Origin: Streptomyces fuscichromogenes
Lineage (GTDB): Bacteria; Actinomycetota; Actinomycetes; Streptomycetales; Streptomycetaceae
Reading direction: 5' to 3'
Length of the DNA stretch: 64,000 nucleotides
Assembly (NCBI RefSeq): GCF_014645815.1
Contig: NZ_BMML01000039.1
Coordinates: forward strand, 1-64,000
The notes beneath the pieces are model-generated. The model was not told the DNA's origin and did not search any database. It was given only the letters and a program-made list of their open reading frames with translations. Within the stretch, counting starts at the first letter, position 1; every line of letters starts with the position of its first letter. Below, piece by piece: positions 24,292 through 32,252 of the stretch. A program made the position numbers and the translations under genes.

Positions 24292-24308
24292 AACTAGCAC
24301 CGCTAGTT
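24292..24308. promoter_or_regulatory. Palindromic operator upstream of the acyl-CoA dehydrogenase gene
   Basis: AACTAGC-ACC-GCTAGTT is a perfect 7-3-7 inverted repeat 15 bp upstream of the start codon, the position expected for a TetR/FadR-like repressor of fatty-acid or acyl-CoA genes. No regulator gene is adjacent. Confidence 0.7.
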
Positions 24309-24450
24309 ACAACAGGTTAAGCGCAGTCTCCCCGTTCTCCCACCCACGCACCACCCACACGAGCAACCGACAGGGCAAACGCCTCCCGTGCGAGCACCTC
24401 ACCGCCGGCCCCAGAAGACCGGCCCAGGACGGATCCCCCCCACCGGCACC

Positions 24451-24790
24451 GGCGCACCACCCCCACAGGTCGACCCACCCCTCCCCCAACCCGCACGGGC
24501 GGCGCCTGGGCGGGCAAAGCCCTGACCCGCACCCACCGACGCCGCACCGCTCCCGCGAGTCGGCCCACCTCTCTCCCCCGCCCCGCACAGACGGCGCGCG
24601 GACGGGGAAGACACGGGGCCACCCGCCGACGGCGCACCACCCCCGCAGGTCGGCCCACCCCTCTCCCGACCCGCACAGACGGCGCGCGGACGGGGAAGAC
24701 GAGGGTCAGCCGCCGACGGCGCACCGGCCCCACAGGTCGGCCCACCCCTCTCCCGACCCGCGCGGGTGGTGCGTGGGTGGGGGAGGGGTG
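24451..24790. repeat. Four degenerate tandem repeats of about 90 bp
   Basis: Units start at 24451, 24541, 24631 and 24718 (periods 90, 90, 87). Each opens with a GGCGCACC-like block, then CAGGTCGGCCCACCCCTCTC, a CCCGCACAGACGGCGCG segment and GACGGGGAAG. The third unit is most regular. The array fills most of the 516-bp gap between the acyl-CoA dehydrogenase and MFS genes. Because the period is close to a multiple of three, several frames stay open across it, which creates false repeat-containing proteins on the minus strand. The part from 24309 to 24450 shows nothing recognisable. Confidence 0.8.
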
Positions 24791-24792
24791 GG
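24741..24792. terminator. Hairpin at the 3' end of the MFS gene
   Basis: CCCACCCCTCTCCC (24741-24754) pairs, with one mismatch, with GGGGGAGGGGTGGG (24779-24792). An inner palindrome ACCCGCGCGGGT lies at 24756-24767. It abuts the stop of the minus-strand MFS gene and overlaps the last 90-bp unit. Confidence 0.6.
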
Positions 24793-24793
24793 G

Positions 24794-26404
24794 TCACGCC
24801 GAGACGCGGGAGCGGGAAGGTTCCCGGGGGGCGGGGACCTCCACCGGAGGTGTCTCGCACTGCATGACCCGCGGCAGGCGCAGCGCCATCGCCGCCCCCA
24901 GCAACAGCAGACCCGCGCTCACCAGCAGCGTCACATGCAGGCCGTGCACGAAGGAGTCCCGCGCCGCCCGGCGCAACGCCGACCCGGCCGGCCCGCCCAG
25001 CCGGTCGGCGACCTGGTACGCCTCGCCCAGCGAATGCCCCGCCGACACGGACGCCGACGCCGGCACCCCCGGCACGTCCGCCAGCCCCGGCGCGTACGCC
25101 GCGTTCATCACACTGCCGAGAAGCGCGATCCCGATACCCGCCCCCAGCTGGTACGACGTCTCGCCGATCGCCGCCGCCCCACCCGCCTGCGCCGCCGGCG
25201 CCTCGCTGAGCATCGACTCGTACGCCCCGAAGAGCGTCGTCTCCAGGCCGAAGCCGAGCAGCAGGAAGCCGACCAGCAGCAGGCCCGCGTTGTCCGCCCC
25301 GCCCATCGCGGTCAGCGTCAGCACCGCCGCCGCGGTCAGGGAGAAGCCGAAGCACACCATCCGGCGCGGCCCGAAGCGCCGCAGCAGCCGCGCCCCGGCC
25401 AGCCCCGCCGCCATCGCGGCGAGCGTCAGCGGCAGCAGTCGTAGCCCCGTCTGCAACGGCGAGAGGCCGAGCACCAGTTGCAGGTACTGCGCGGCGATCA
25501 GCTCAAGGCCCACCAGCGCCAGCATCGCCAGCACGATGCAGCCGACCGCCGTACTGAACGCGGGCCGCGCGAACATCCGCAGGTCCACCAGCGGGAACGC
25601 CCGCCGCCGTTGCCGTCGCGCGAAGAGCGCCAGGAACAGCGCGCCCAGCACCAGCGGCGCCACCGTCAGCGCGCTGTCCGCCGGTTCGCCGCCGCCGAGG
25701 CGCTTCACGGCGAACACCACGCCGAACAGACCGGCCGCCGCCAGCAGCGCGCCGACCACGTCCCAGGGACCGTCGCGCTCGCCGTGCGACTCGGGGAGGA
25801 GAAGCCGTCCCACCGGGAGGCTCACCAGCATCAGCGGGATGTTGACCAGGAAGACCGAGCCCCACCAGAAGTGTTCGAGGAGAAGGCCGCCGAGGAGGGG
25901 GCCGACGGCCGCGCCGACCGCCGCCACCGCGCTCCAGATGCCGATGGCCAGGGCCCGTTCACGGCGGTCGGGGAAGACCTGCCGGAGGATGGAGAGGGTG
26001 GCCGGCATGATCATCGCTCCGCCGACGCCGAGCAGCGCCCGGGCCCCGATCAGCGCCGCCGCGCTCGGCGCGAGCGCGGCCGCCGCGGAGGCGACGCCGA
26101 ACAGGGCGTAGCCGAGGAGCAGGACGCGCCGCCGGCCCACCCGGTCGCCGAGCGTGCCGAACAGGATCAGCAGCGAGGCGCAGACCAGCGGGTAGACGTC
26201 GACGATCCAGAGCAGCTCGATGGCACCGGGATTGAGGTCCTCGGTGACGGCGGGCACCGCGACATGCAGCACGGTCGCGTCGAGGGCGACCAGCAGCAGG
26301 CTGACGCAGAGGACGACGAGGACGACCCAGCGGTTGGCACCGGCCCCGGCCCCGGAGACCGCCCGGCGGCGCGGTCGTACGGCGGCCGTCGTCGTCCCGG
26401 ACAT
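24794..26404 (-). CDS. MFS drug-efflux transporter, DHA2 (14-TM) family
   Basis: Proton-coupled exporter, 536 aa from ATG 26404, chosen for GGGAGG 8 bases upstream. Fourteen membrane segments can be counted, from NRWVVLVVLCVSLLLVALDATVL to LLVSAGLLLLGAAMAL. The DHA motifs are LDATVLHVAVP in helix 1, GTLGDRVGRRRVLLLGY after helix 2 (motif A) and GARALLGVGGAMIMPATLSIL plus GIWSAVAAVGAAVGPLLGGLLL (motif C). Relatives include EmrB/QacA and methylenomycin/actinorhodin exporters; the substrate is unknown. No repressor gene is next to it, but palindromic elements lie upstream (26504-26540). Confidence 0.93.
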   Translation of the reverse strand: MSGTTTAAVRPRRRAVSGAGAGANRWVVLVVLCVSLLLVALDATVLHVAVPAVTEDLNPGAIELLWIVDVYPLVCASLLILFGTLGDRVGRRRVLLLGYALFGVASAAAALAPSAAALIGARALLGVGGAMIMPATLSILRQVFPDRRERALAIGIWSAVAAVGAAVGPLLGGLLLEHFWWGSVFLVNIPLMLVSLPVGRLLLPESHGERDGPWDVVGALLAAAGLFGVVFAVKRLGGGEPADSALTVAPLVLGALFLALFARRQRRRAFPLVDLRMFARPAFSTAVGCIVLAMLALVGLELIAAQYLQLVLGLSPLQTGLRLLPLTLAAMAAGLAGARLLRRFGPRRMVCFGFSLTAAAVLTLTAMGGADNAGLLLVGFLLLGFGLETTLFGAYESMLSEAPAAQAGGAAAIGETSYQLGAGIGIALLGSVMNAAYAPGLADVPGVPASASVSAGHSLGEAYQVADRLGGPAGSALRRAARDSFVHGLHVTLLVSAGLLLLGAAMALRLPRVMQCETPPVEVPAPREPSRSRVSA

Positions 26405-26503
26405 GTACGTACCTCCCAGATGGTCCCTCGCGTGCGGCGGACGGACGGGGTGGGGACTGCCCGCCGTACGGCCGGAGAGGAGCGGGGTCTCCGGCCCGCG
26501 CAT

Positions 26504-26540
26504 ACGAACGCGAGTGACGAGTCAGCGTACGCGAGTTCGT
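26504..26540. promoter_or_regulatory. Compound repeat upstream of the MFS gene
   Basis: ACGAAC (26504-26509) and GTTCGT (26535-26540) are inverted. ACGCGAGT is repeated directly at 26508 and 26529, exactly 21 bp apart, around the small palindrome TGACGAGTCA (26515-26524). Two direct sites two helical turns apart fit a dimeric regulator. It lies 100 bp before the MFS start and 160 bp before the divergent membrane-protein start. Confidence 0.45.
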
Positions 26541-26685
26541 TCCGGGGGCACGTGGCGGACCTCTCACACTCTCCGGAGAACTCGTGTGGCGTACACCACG
26601 GCCCCGCCACCACCCCCGCATCGCCCCCGCCGTCGCCCCCGCTTCGCATCACGCCCGCGCGAACCCGGCGGTTCCGCGGCCCGTC

Positions 26686-26691
26686 GATAAT
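26686..26691 (+). promoter_or_regulatory. -10 element for a leaderless mannosyltransferase transcript
   Basis: GATAAT matches TATAAT at 5 of 6 bases and ends 7 nt before the GTG start at 26699. There is no ribosome site, so translation from the 5' end is likely. No good -35 is visible. Confidence 0.5.
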
Positions 26692-26698
26692 CGAGCCC

Positions 26699-28000
26699 GT
26701 GACCGATCTTGAGACGCCGGTGACGGCACCCCGCGCCCCTACCCTGCGCCGGGCGGCGCCGGCCCTGCTCGGGTACGCGGGCGTGCGCGCCCTCGGCCTG
26801 GTGGTGCTGGCCGGATGGAGCGCGGCACGCGGCAAGAGCGCCTACACCTTGCTCACGGCTCGCTGGGACTCGCTGTGGTACACCCGGGTCGCCGAACTGG
26901 GCTACGGCTACCAGGTGCGGCTGCCGAACGGCGACGTCCACTCCAACCTGGCCTTCTTCCCGCTGCTTCCGTGGCTGGAGCGCCTGCTGCACGCGCTCGC
27001 GCCCCTGTCGTACGCCGACGCCGGCTTCACGGTGAGTCTGCTCGCCTCGCTGGCCGCGTCCTGGGGGATCTTCGCGGTCGCGGACTTCGTGTACGGGCCG
27101 CGGGTGGGGGTCTGCGCGGTGCTGCTGTGGGCCGTGCTGCCGGTGGGGGTCGTGCAGTCGATGGCGTACAGCGAGTCGCTGTTCACCGCCCTGGCCGCGT
27201 GGTCGCTGTACGCCGTGCTGACCGGCCGCTGGGTGACCGCCGGGGCGCTGGCCGCGCTGGCGGGGCTGACCCGGCCGGTGGGGCTCGCCGTGGTGGCGGC
27301 GGTGTGGGCGGCCGGGGTGGTCTCGTTCGTGGCGGATCGAAGCGGCGGCGCGCGGGACCGTGGTGGGGACCAGCCGGGCGGCGCGCGCCTCGGCGAACAC
27401 GCCCCCGAGGCGCCCAGCGCTGCCCACGCCCGGCGCGCCCCGCGACCAACCGGCGCACCCCATGCAACACGCGCCCCCTATGTCACCACCGCCACGCCCC
27501 CTCCCTGGCGCCGCCTCCTCGGCATGCTCCTCGCCTCCGTCGGCGCCGCCGCCTATGTGCTGTGGGTCGGCCACCGCACCGGCAAGGGCCCGCTCGGCTA
27601 CCTGGACGTCCAGGCGGGCTGGCGCAACGGCTTCGACGGCGGCCAGGCGTTCGCACGCTTCGTCGCCGACAAGTTCACGTCATTTCCGTCCGCCGCGGCC
27701 GGAGCCGGCCTGGTCCTCGGCGTCGCCCTTCTGCTGTGGCTCTACGTGACCGGCGTCCGCCAGCGGCAACCGCTCCCCCTGCTGGTCTACACGGGTGTCG
27801 TCCTCGCACTCGCGCTGTGCGCGTCGAGCTACTTCGGGTCCAAGCCGAGGCTGCTGATGCCGGCCTTCCCGGTGCTGCTGCCGCTCGCCCGAGCCCTCGC
27901 CCGGCTGCGCACCAGCAGATCGGCGCTGGTCACGGCGGGTGTCGCGGTGATCTCGGCGGTCTATGGCGCGTTCTGGCTGAACGGCTCCGGACCTCCATGA
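26699..28000 (+). CDS. Polytopic mannosyltransferase-like membrane protein (PIG-V/GT-C type)
   Basis: Membrane glycosyltransferase candidate, 433 aa from GTG 26699. A first helix (GYAGVRALGLVVLAGWSA) is followed by an outer loop with RWDSLWYTRVAELGYGY near residue 52 and SNLAFFPLLPWLERL near 82. The RWDS/W and FFP pattern is typical of the PIG-V mannosyltransferase superfamily that uses polyprenyl-phosphate mannose. About nine helices can be counted. Between helices 5 and 6 is a hydrophilic insertion of about 60 residues, rich in Ala, Arg and Pro. Its upstream frame is open for more than 1 kb, but that part is antisense to the MFS gene. Confidence 0.8.
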   Translation: MTDLETPVTAPRAPTLRRAAPALLGYAGVRALGLVVLAGWSAARGKSAYTLLTARWDSLWYTRVAELGYGYQVRLPNGDVHSNLAFFPLLPWLERLLHALAPLSYADAGFTVSLLASLAASWGIFAVADFVYGPRVGVCAVLLWAVLPVGVVQSMAYSESLFTALAAWSLYAVLTGRWVTAGALAALAGLTRPVGLAVVAAVWAAGVVSFVADRSGGARDRGGDQPGGARLGEHAPEAPSAAHARRAPRPTGAPHATRAPYVTTATPPPWRRLLGMLLASVGAAAYVLWVGHRTGKGPLGYLDVQAGWRNGFDGGQAFARFVADKFTSFPSAAAGAGLVLGVALLLWLYVTGVRQRQPLPLLVYTGVVLALALCASSYFGSKPRLLMPAFPVLLPLARALARLRTSRSALVTAGVAVISAVYGAFWLNGSGPP

Positions 28001-28225
28001 TCATTCCGATGATCCCGATGAGCAGCCGGAGAATTCCACCCCATGCTTTGGTTAACGAATTCATAAGTGCCATAAAACGGCGACCCGACATGATCAAAGG
28101 AATTGAAGGGCGGACCCGCCGAGGATTACGGAATCCTTAGAATTCGGAGACCTCCTGAGAGGTTTCCCACATCACATCGTCATCACAAAGCCGCTGTTTC
28201 GACCGGGAACAGAGCTCACTCGCTG

Positions 28226-28231
28226 TAACGT
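28226..28231 (+). promoter_or_regulatory. -10 element for a leaderless PAP2 transcript
   Basis: TAACGT fits TAnnnT and ends 7 nt before the GTG at 28239; no ribosome site is present. Confidence 0.45.
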
Positions 28232-28238
28232 CGATTGG

Positions 28239-29258
28239 GTGCGTACCGAACGAAACCTCACCCGTCTGGACCGGGTGTTCGCCAGGCTGGACCGTGAGCC
28301 GGAACGGCCGGCCCACATTGATGTGCCGAAGATGAGCCGGCACCGGGTCGTGTTGTTCACCGCGACCCTCGCCTTCTACCTGGCGATCGTGTGGGCCGTC
28401 GTGATCACGTCGTGGCTGGTCCGGCTCGACTGGCAGGTCATGTTCTTCCGGCCGTACCAGCAGTGGGCGGGGATCCACTGGTTCGTCGACTACTACGTGG
28501 TCCTCGGCCAGCGCGGCCCGACGGCCGTGATGGTCGCGGCCTGGCTGGGCTGGCGTTCGTGGCGGCAGCACACCCTGCGCCCGCTGCTGACGCTCGGCGC
28601 CTCCCTGCTGCTGCTCAACATCACGGTCGGCGCGGCCAAGCTCGGCATGGGACGTCTCGGACCGCACTACGCGACCGTCATCGGCTCGAACGAGATGGGC
28701 CTGGGCGGCGATATATTCCCCAGCGGACACACCGCCAACGCGGTGGTGACCTGGGGAATTCTGGCATATCTGGCCTCCACCCCGAGAGCCCGCCGCTGGC
28801 TCTCCGCGGCCTCGGCCGTCACCTCGCTCGGCGTCGGCATGTCCACCGTCTACCTCGGTACGCACTGGCTGAGCGACGTGTTGCTGGGCTGGGCCGCCGG
28901 ACTGCTGATCCTGCTGGCGCTGCCGTGGTGCGAGCCGTTCATCGCCCGCGCCGAGACCGCGCTCTTCGACCTGCGCGACCGCTGGCGCGACCGCCTCGGC
29001 AGCACGGCACCCGCGCCGGTCCCGGTGCCCGTGCTCCTCAAGCCGCGCCCGGCGTCCGTCGAGCAGACCACGCCGGAACGCGAGCCGGTCTCCCTGGCCC
29101 ACTCGCCCAGGGCCCCGATCCATCTGGCACCCGGCCCGCACACCGCCCGCTCGGAGCGCACCCCGGTGACCCCGGCGGGCAGCCGCCGCCCGCCGCACCC
29201 CGAACGGCAGCCGCGCGGCACCGCCGCCCAGGCGGCCCGCCCGGTGACGGGCGGCTGA
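28239..29258 (+). CDS. PAP2-family membrane phosphatase
   Basis: Phosphatidic acid phosphatase type 2/undecaprenyl-diphosphatase-like protein, 339 aa. The three catalytic motifs are visible: KLGMGRLGP near residue 146 (a shortened C1 with Lys and Arg), PSGH near 167 (C2) and STVYLGTHWLSDVLLG near 206 (C3, with a Thr in place of the usual Arg and with His and Asp). Six membrane helices cover residues 40-235. A C-terminal Pro/Arg-rich tail of about 90 residues is probably cytoplasmic. It probably dephosphorylates lipid pyrophosphates at the outer membrane face. The GTG start is supported by a -10 element 7 nt upstream. Confidence 0.88.
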   Translation: MRTERNLTRLDRVFARLDREPERPAHIDVPKMSRHRVVLFTATLAFYLAIVWAVVITSWLVRLDWQVMFFRPYQQWAGIHWFVDYYVVLGQRGPTAVMVAAWLGWRSWRQHTLRPLLTLGASLLLLNITVGAAKLGMGRLGPHYATVIGSNEMGLGGDIFPSGHTANAVVTWGILAYLASTPRARRWLSAASAVTSLGVGMSTVYLGTHWLSDVLLGWAAGLLILLALPWCEPFIARAETALFDLRDRWRDRLGSTAPAPVPVPVLLKPRPASVEQTTPEREPVSLAHSPRAPIHLAPGPHTARSERTPVTPAGSRRPPHPERQPRGTAAQAARPVTGG

Positions 29259-29328
29259 CGGCCGCGCCTCCGGCACCGCGGCGCGGAGCACGACAGCGGG
29301 GTCAGGTACGCACCAGCGCCCCCGGCAC

Positions 29329-29372
29329 GGCGAAGGCCCCGGTCCCCCCAGCGGGGGACCGGGGCCTTCGCC
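29329..29372. terminator. Bidirectional terminator between the PAP2 and I78 genes
   Basis: Two perfect 20-bp arms, GGCGAAGGCCCCGGTCCCCC (29329-29348) and its complement (29353-29372), with a 4-nt loop. It is the longest hairpin in the window apart from the one at 32701 and separates convergent genes. Confidence 0.9.
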
Positions 29373-29381
29373 GTCGTACGG

Positions 29382-29597
29382 TCAGCCCTTCCAGGCGCGC
29401 GTCACGACGCCGTCGCGCACCTCGAAGTTGAGCCGCCCCATCCGGTACTCCATGGTGATGATCGCGCCCGGCGGCAGCGAGCGCACGGTCGTCCATCCCC
29501 GTTGCCGGGCGAACCGTTCCGCGTCGCCCGCGTCGAGGCCTACGTACCCTTGCGGGCTGTCCTGGGGCTCCGTCGGCGGAGCGGTGTCCGGTGCCAT
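29382..29597 (-). CDS. I78-family peptidase inhibitor-like small protein
   Basis: 71 aa from ATG 29597; GTG at 29606 is possible. The pattern GLDAGDAERFARQRGWTTVRSLPPGAIITMEYRMGRLNFEVRDGVVTRAWKG matches the I78 inhibitor fold (potato-inhibitor-I-like): the Gly-Asp-Ala opening, R-x-L-P-P-G before the beta strand and R-L-N-F/V-x-x-D-x-x-G-x-V-T. There is no signal peptide, so it would act in the cytoplasm unless exported by another route. A 6-1-6 palindrome lies 68 bp upstream. Confidence 0.8.
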   Translation of the reverse strand: MAPDTAPPTEPQDSPQGYVGLDAGDAERFARQRGWTTVRSLPPGAIITMEYRMGRLNFEVRDGVVTRAWKG

Positions 29598-30091
29598 GCG
29601 GCCCACGCTAGGCCGCTTGCGGCGGAGACGGAAGCCGAAGCCGCACGTCCGCCTCCGGTCACGCTTCTGTCACAGAACCACCACACGCGTTTCGGTCGAA
29701 CACCGTCACACGTTCGAGCGGTTCCATGGGCCTTCCCGGCGCATTCGAGCGCAATTCCCCGATGCCGGTCGGGTCTTCCGAAAAGCCGCCGAAAAGAACC
29801 GGCCGCGGGGATCCGGGGCGCTCCGGCGCGTGCATTCCATTCCGATTCCGGTGGCCGGCGGCGAAGCTGACACCGCATAAGAGATTCACCGCTTCGGCAC
29901 AGAACCCCCGTAGCGCGCGGGCCGGACCGGGGTTGCGGCGGCGTGAACTCGAAGCGTGCCGTCCGTACATGAATCGCCCTCACATCCGGACCCGCTCCCC
30001 CATTCAAAGCATGTACATGCCTCCCAAAACGCACCGGGCCCCGACCGGTCGGACCGGGCGGGGCAGGGCGGTGCGGGGGCGGGGGTTCGCG
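29598..30091. other. Intergenic region between the I78 and Rpf genes
   Basis: 494 bp containing the palindromes named above. Compared with its surroundings the composition is lower in GC at 29740-29890, which points to promoter DNA. No gene is supported on either strand. Confidence 0.5.
29665..29677. promoter_or_regulatory. Small perfect palindrome upstream of the I78 gene
   Basis: TTCTGTCACAGAA is a perfect 6-1-6 inverted repeat 68 bp upstream of the inhibitor start. A second inverted pair, TCGAAC (29696) and GTTCGA (29712), follows with a 10-bp spacer instead of the 4 bp of SOS boxes. Function unknown. Confidence 0.4.
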
Positions 30092-30793
30092 TCAGAGCGC
30101 GAGGCGCTGCCCGGGCATGATGAGGTTCGGGTCGTCGCCGATGACGGCCTTGTTGGCGGCGTAGAGGCGCTGCCAGCTGGTGCCGTGCCGCTCGGCGATG
30201 CCGCTCAGGGTGTCGCCCTCGCGGACGGTGTAGCCGTCCCCGGACGAGGTGCGGCCGGTGTGGTCCGCCGGGCGCTGCGGCGCCTTCACGGCAGGGGCCG
30301 ACTTCCTGGTGGCCGACGTGGTCGACGACTTCGACGACTTCGACGACTTCGTCGCCGACTCCGTGGTGCTCTTCGTGGTCACCGAGGCGCTCTCGGGCGC
30401 CGAACCGGTCGCCCCGGCCCGCGCCGAGCAGACCGGCCACGCGTTCCAGCCCTGGGCGTGCTGGACCTTGGTGGCGACGGCTATCTGCGCTTCCCTGGAG
30501 GCCTGGTCGGCCGTCGACGCGTAGGCGGTGCCGCCGTACGCGCGCCAGGTGGAGGCGGAGAACTGGAGTCCGCCGTAGTAGCCGTTGCCGGTGTTGATGT
30601 GCCAGTTGCCGCCGCTCTCGCACTGGGCGATGCGGTCCCATACTCCGTTGTCCGCCGCCGTGGCGTTGCCGGTGGCTGCCAGCAGGCCCAGCGGGGCGAG
30701 CAGTGCCGCTCCGGCCAGGGCGGCCGTCGTGCGGCCCTTGCGGGAGCCGTTCTTCGCGGCGGTCTCACGGGTGGTATCGGCACACTCGGACAT
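30092..30793 (-). CDS. Resuscitation-promoting factor-like secreted muralytic enzyme with LysM
   Basis: 233 aa from ATG 30793 (GGAGAGG 8 bases upstream). A long signal peptide (basic KNGSRKGR, hydrophobic core, TGNATA cleavage near residue 46) precedes an Rpf domain (DNGVWDRIAQCESGGNWHINTGNGYYGGLQFSASTWRAYGG) with the catalytic Glu in CESGGNW and the paired Cys in WPVCSARAG. A Ser/Thr/Lys-rich linker with SKSSKSS and a C-terminal LysM (YTVREGDTLSGIAERHG...LIMPGQRLAL) follow. Rpf enzymes cleave peptidoglycan and promote spore germination and outgrowth. Streptomyces rpfA is controlled by a c-di-AMP riboswitch; I do not see its conserved core here. Confidence 0.95.
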   Translation of the reverse strand: MSECADTTRETAAKNGSRKGRTTAALAGAALLAPLGLLAATGNATAADNGVWDRIAQCESGGNWHINTGNGYYGGLQFSASTWRAYGGTAYASTADQASREAQIAVATKVQHAQGWNAWPVCSARAGATGSAPESASVTTKSTTESATKSSKSSKSSTTSATRKSAPAVKAPQRPADHTGRTSSGDGYTVREGDTLSGIAERHGTSWQRLYAANKAVIGDDPNLIMPGQRLAL

Positions 30794-31334
30794 GTATTTC
30801 CCTCTCCACATACCCGGGGTCCCCCAGGCGGGACGCGGTCCCCGCGCAATGGACGCGGTTCCTCGCGCTCGCCCCGTCCGCCGCGGCCGGTACTGCGGTG
30901 GTGCTCTGCCTGGTGTCGGCCGGCGGACGTTCCCGAGCGGTGCTCGCTGCACACGGCGGAGGAATCTAGGGATCGGGAACGCCCGAAATCAACCAACTCC
31001 CTGTCGGGCCAGGCCAGTTCGATGTTACCGTGGGTAGCGGCGATTTCCGGCCACCCACTACATTCCCTGATTTCGTGATTTGTCGACCATGGGTTCGACG
31101 GATCTGTGATTCACTTCACCGTGTCAAACTCCTTTGACTTGCGAGGAGTTGACGGGGAGTGCCGGATTCCGCACCAGGAGTGACCCTGTGCAGCGGATGG
31201 TTCGATCCCGATCCCTCCCATGCGTGACCCCCACCACAGATCGCCCGTTGTCTTCTTCATGAGCCCGCGACCCCGGGGGCTCACGGACCGGGAGCCACCC
31301 GGGCCTTCACGCACCGCATCCCGAGGGAGCCACC
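30794..31334. other. Long divergent 5' region of the Rpf gene and gene 31335
   Basis: 541 bp. On the minus strand the last 300 bases before the Rpf gene are GC-rich and could be a structured 5' UTR, with segments such as GCAGCGAGCACC (30941-30952 region) and GGGGGACCCC near the start. The conserved c-di-AMP riboswitch blocks are not complete. On the plus side an inverted repeat AACTCCT...AGGAGTT (31127-31150) overlaps TTGACT and TTGACG, possible -35 elements. Confidence 0.5.
31127..31150. promoter_or_regulatory. Inverted repeat with -35-like elements upstream of gene 31335
   Basis: AACTCCT (31127-31133) and AGGAGTT (31144-31150) face each other across 10 bp; TTGACT lies inside and TTGACG overlaps the right arm. 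It could be an operator over a promoter serving the gene at 31335. Confidence 0.4.
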
Positions 31335-32117
31335 GTGCCGCGCATGCTCGACGTCAGCGACGAGGTACGAGCCGAGATCGGCGACGAAGAAGCCGACCGG
31401 CTGCTCGCCGGAGACAACGCCCCCGGCAGCTACGACTGCACGTCCTGCCGCACCCCGGGCGACTCCGAACAGGAGCGCACCAGCACCGTCCTGTTCATCG
31501 GCGACGAGACCGCCGTCCTCGCCTTCGCCCACGCCACCTGCCTGCCCTCGCAGGTCGTCCAGGTCACCGAGGAGCAGCTGCAGGGCGCGGTCCGCTCCAT
31601 CAACGGCGACAGCGCGCCCGGCGGCCCGCAGAAGTCCGTGCCCGAGCAGGCGGTGCTCGGGGTCACCAGCGGACTCGTGCTGATCGCCGGGGAGTTGCAC
31701 CCCGCGCTGGTCGTGGAGCCGACCTCGCCGATCGTGCGGCCGGGCACGGACGGGGTGGGCGACGACTTCCTGCCGCTCCTCATCGAGCAGGGCTTCATGC
31801 CGGTGCCGGAGCTGACCTCGGTGCCGCCGGTGCTGCACGGGTGGTCGGTGCTGCTGGCGGTGGGTCAGCTGCACGCGGTGCTGCAGCCGGGCCCGACCGG
31901 CGGGCAGCCGGTGGCGTGGTGGCAGGCGCACCAGCCGCTGCAGGTGACCGACGGATGGCGGGCGGCCGCCAACAAGCACCAGCAGGTGCTGATGTTCGCG
32001 GCGCCGGTGGGGTCGATCGGGCGGCAGCCGCGGGAGGACCTGCTGCGCGACGCGATCGACAAGGCGGCGGCGAACGGGAAGCTGGTGGCGGCGGCGCTGC
32101 CGCTCGCGGGGATCTGA
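31335..32117 (+). CDS. Conserved protein of unknown function
   Basis: 260 aa from a GTG at 31335 with GAGGGAGC 4 bases upstream. I do not recognise a family. The N-terminus is acidic and includes YDCTSCRTPGD near residue 35, a C-x2-C pair, and HATCLP near 72, which might together bind a metal. The centre has alternating strands (VLGVTSGLVLIAGELHPALVVEP, WSVLLAVGQLHAVLQ) and a conserved VAWWQAHQPL. There is no signal peptide or membrane helix. Coding quality is good and there is no overlap with other genes. Confidence 0.7.
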   Translation: MPRMLDVSDEVRAEIGDEEADRLLAGDNAPGSYDCTSCRTPGDSEQERTSTVLFIGDETAVLAFAHATCLPSQVVQVTEEQLQGAVRSINGDSAPGGPQKSVPEQAVLGVTSGLVLIAGELHPALVVEPTSPIVRPGTDGVGDDFLPLLIEQGFMPVPELTSVPPVLHGWSVLLAVGQLHAVLQPGPTGGQPVAWWQAHQPLQVTDGWRAAANKHQQVLMFAAPVGSIGRQPREDLLRDAIDKAAANGKLVAAALPLAGI

Positions 32118-32166
32118 GGGGCGCCCAGGGGGCAGGGGCTGCGGTCCGGATCGCGACTGCGGCAGC

Positions 32167-32202
32167 GTCGCGGTTGCTCGCGCAGTTCCCCGCGCCCCCA
32201 AA
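32167..32202 (-). repeat. REP-like dispersed element, copy 2
   Basis: Minus-strand copy: GGGGGCGCGGGGAACTGCG followed by CGAGCAACCGCG. It lies 50 bp after the stop of gene 31335. See 18333-18364. Confidence 0.7.
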
Positions 32203-32252
32203 AGCAAAACCGCGGGCCGCATCTCTTCAAGAATCCGGTCGTTTGGACATAC

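Noticed and set aside
24317..25355. Minus-strand frames encoding repeated VRVGRGVGRP-like peptides
   Set aside because: The peptide repeats follow from the 90-bp DNA repeats and part of the frame overlaps the MFS gene; no start signal.
29696..29717. Second SOS box (TCGAAC...GTTCGA)
   Set aside because: The half-sites are 10 bp apart instead of 4, which does not fit LexA.
29726..31078. 450-codon plus-strand frame opposite the Rpf gene
   Set aside because: Antisense of the Rpf-LysM gene and its linker; the repeated RRLRRLRR run mirrors the SKSSKSS linker.
30794..31100. c-di-AMP (ydaO-type) riboswitch before the Rpf gene
   Set aside because: Expected from rpfA of Streptomyces, but the conserved core blocks are not complete in this 5' region. 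A covariance-model search would decide.
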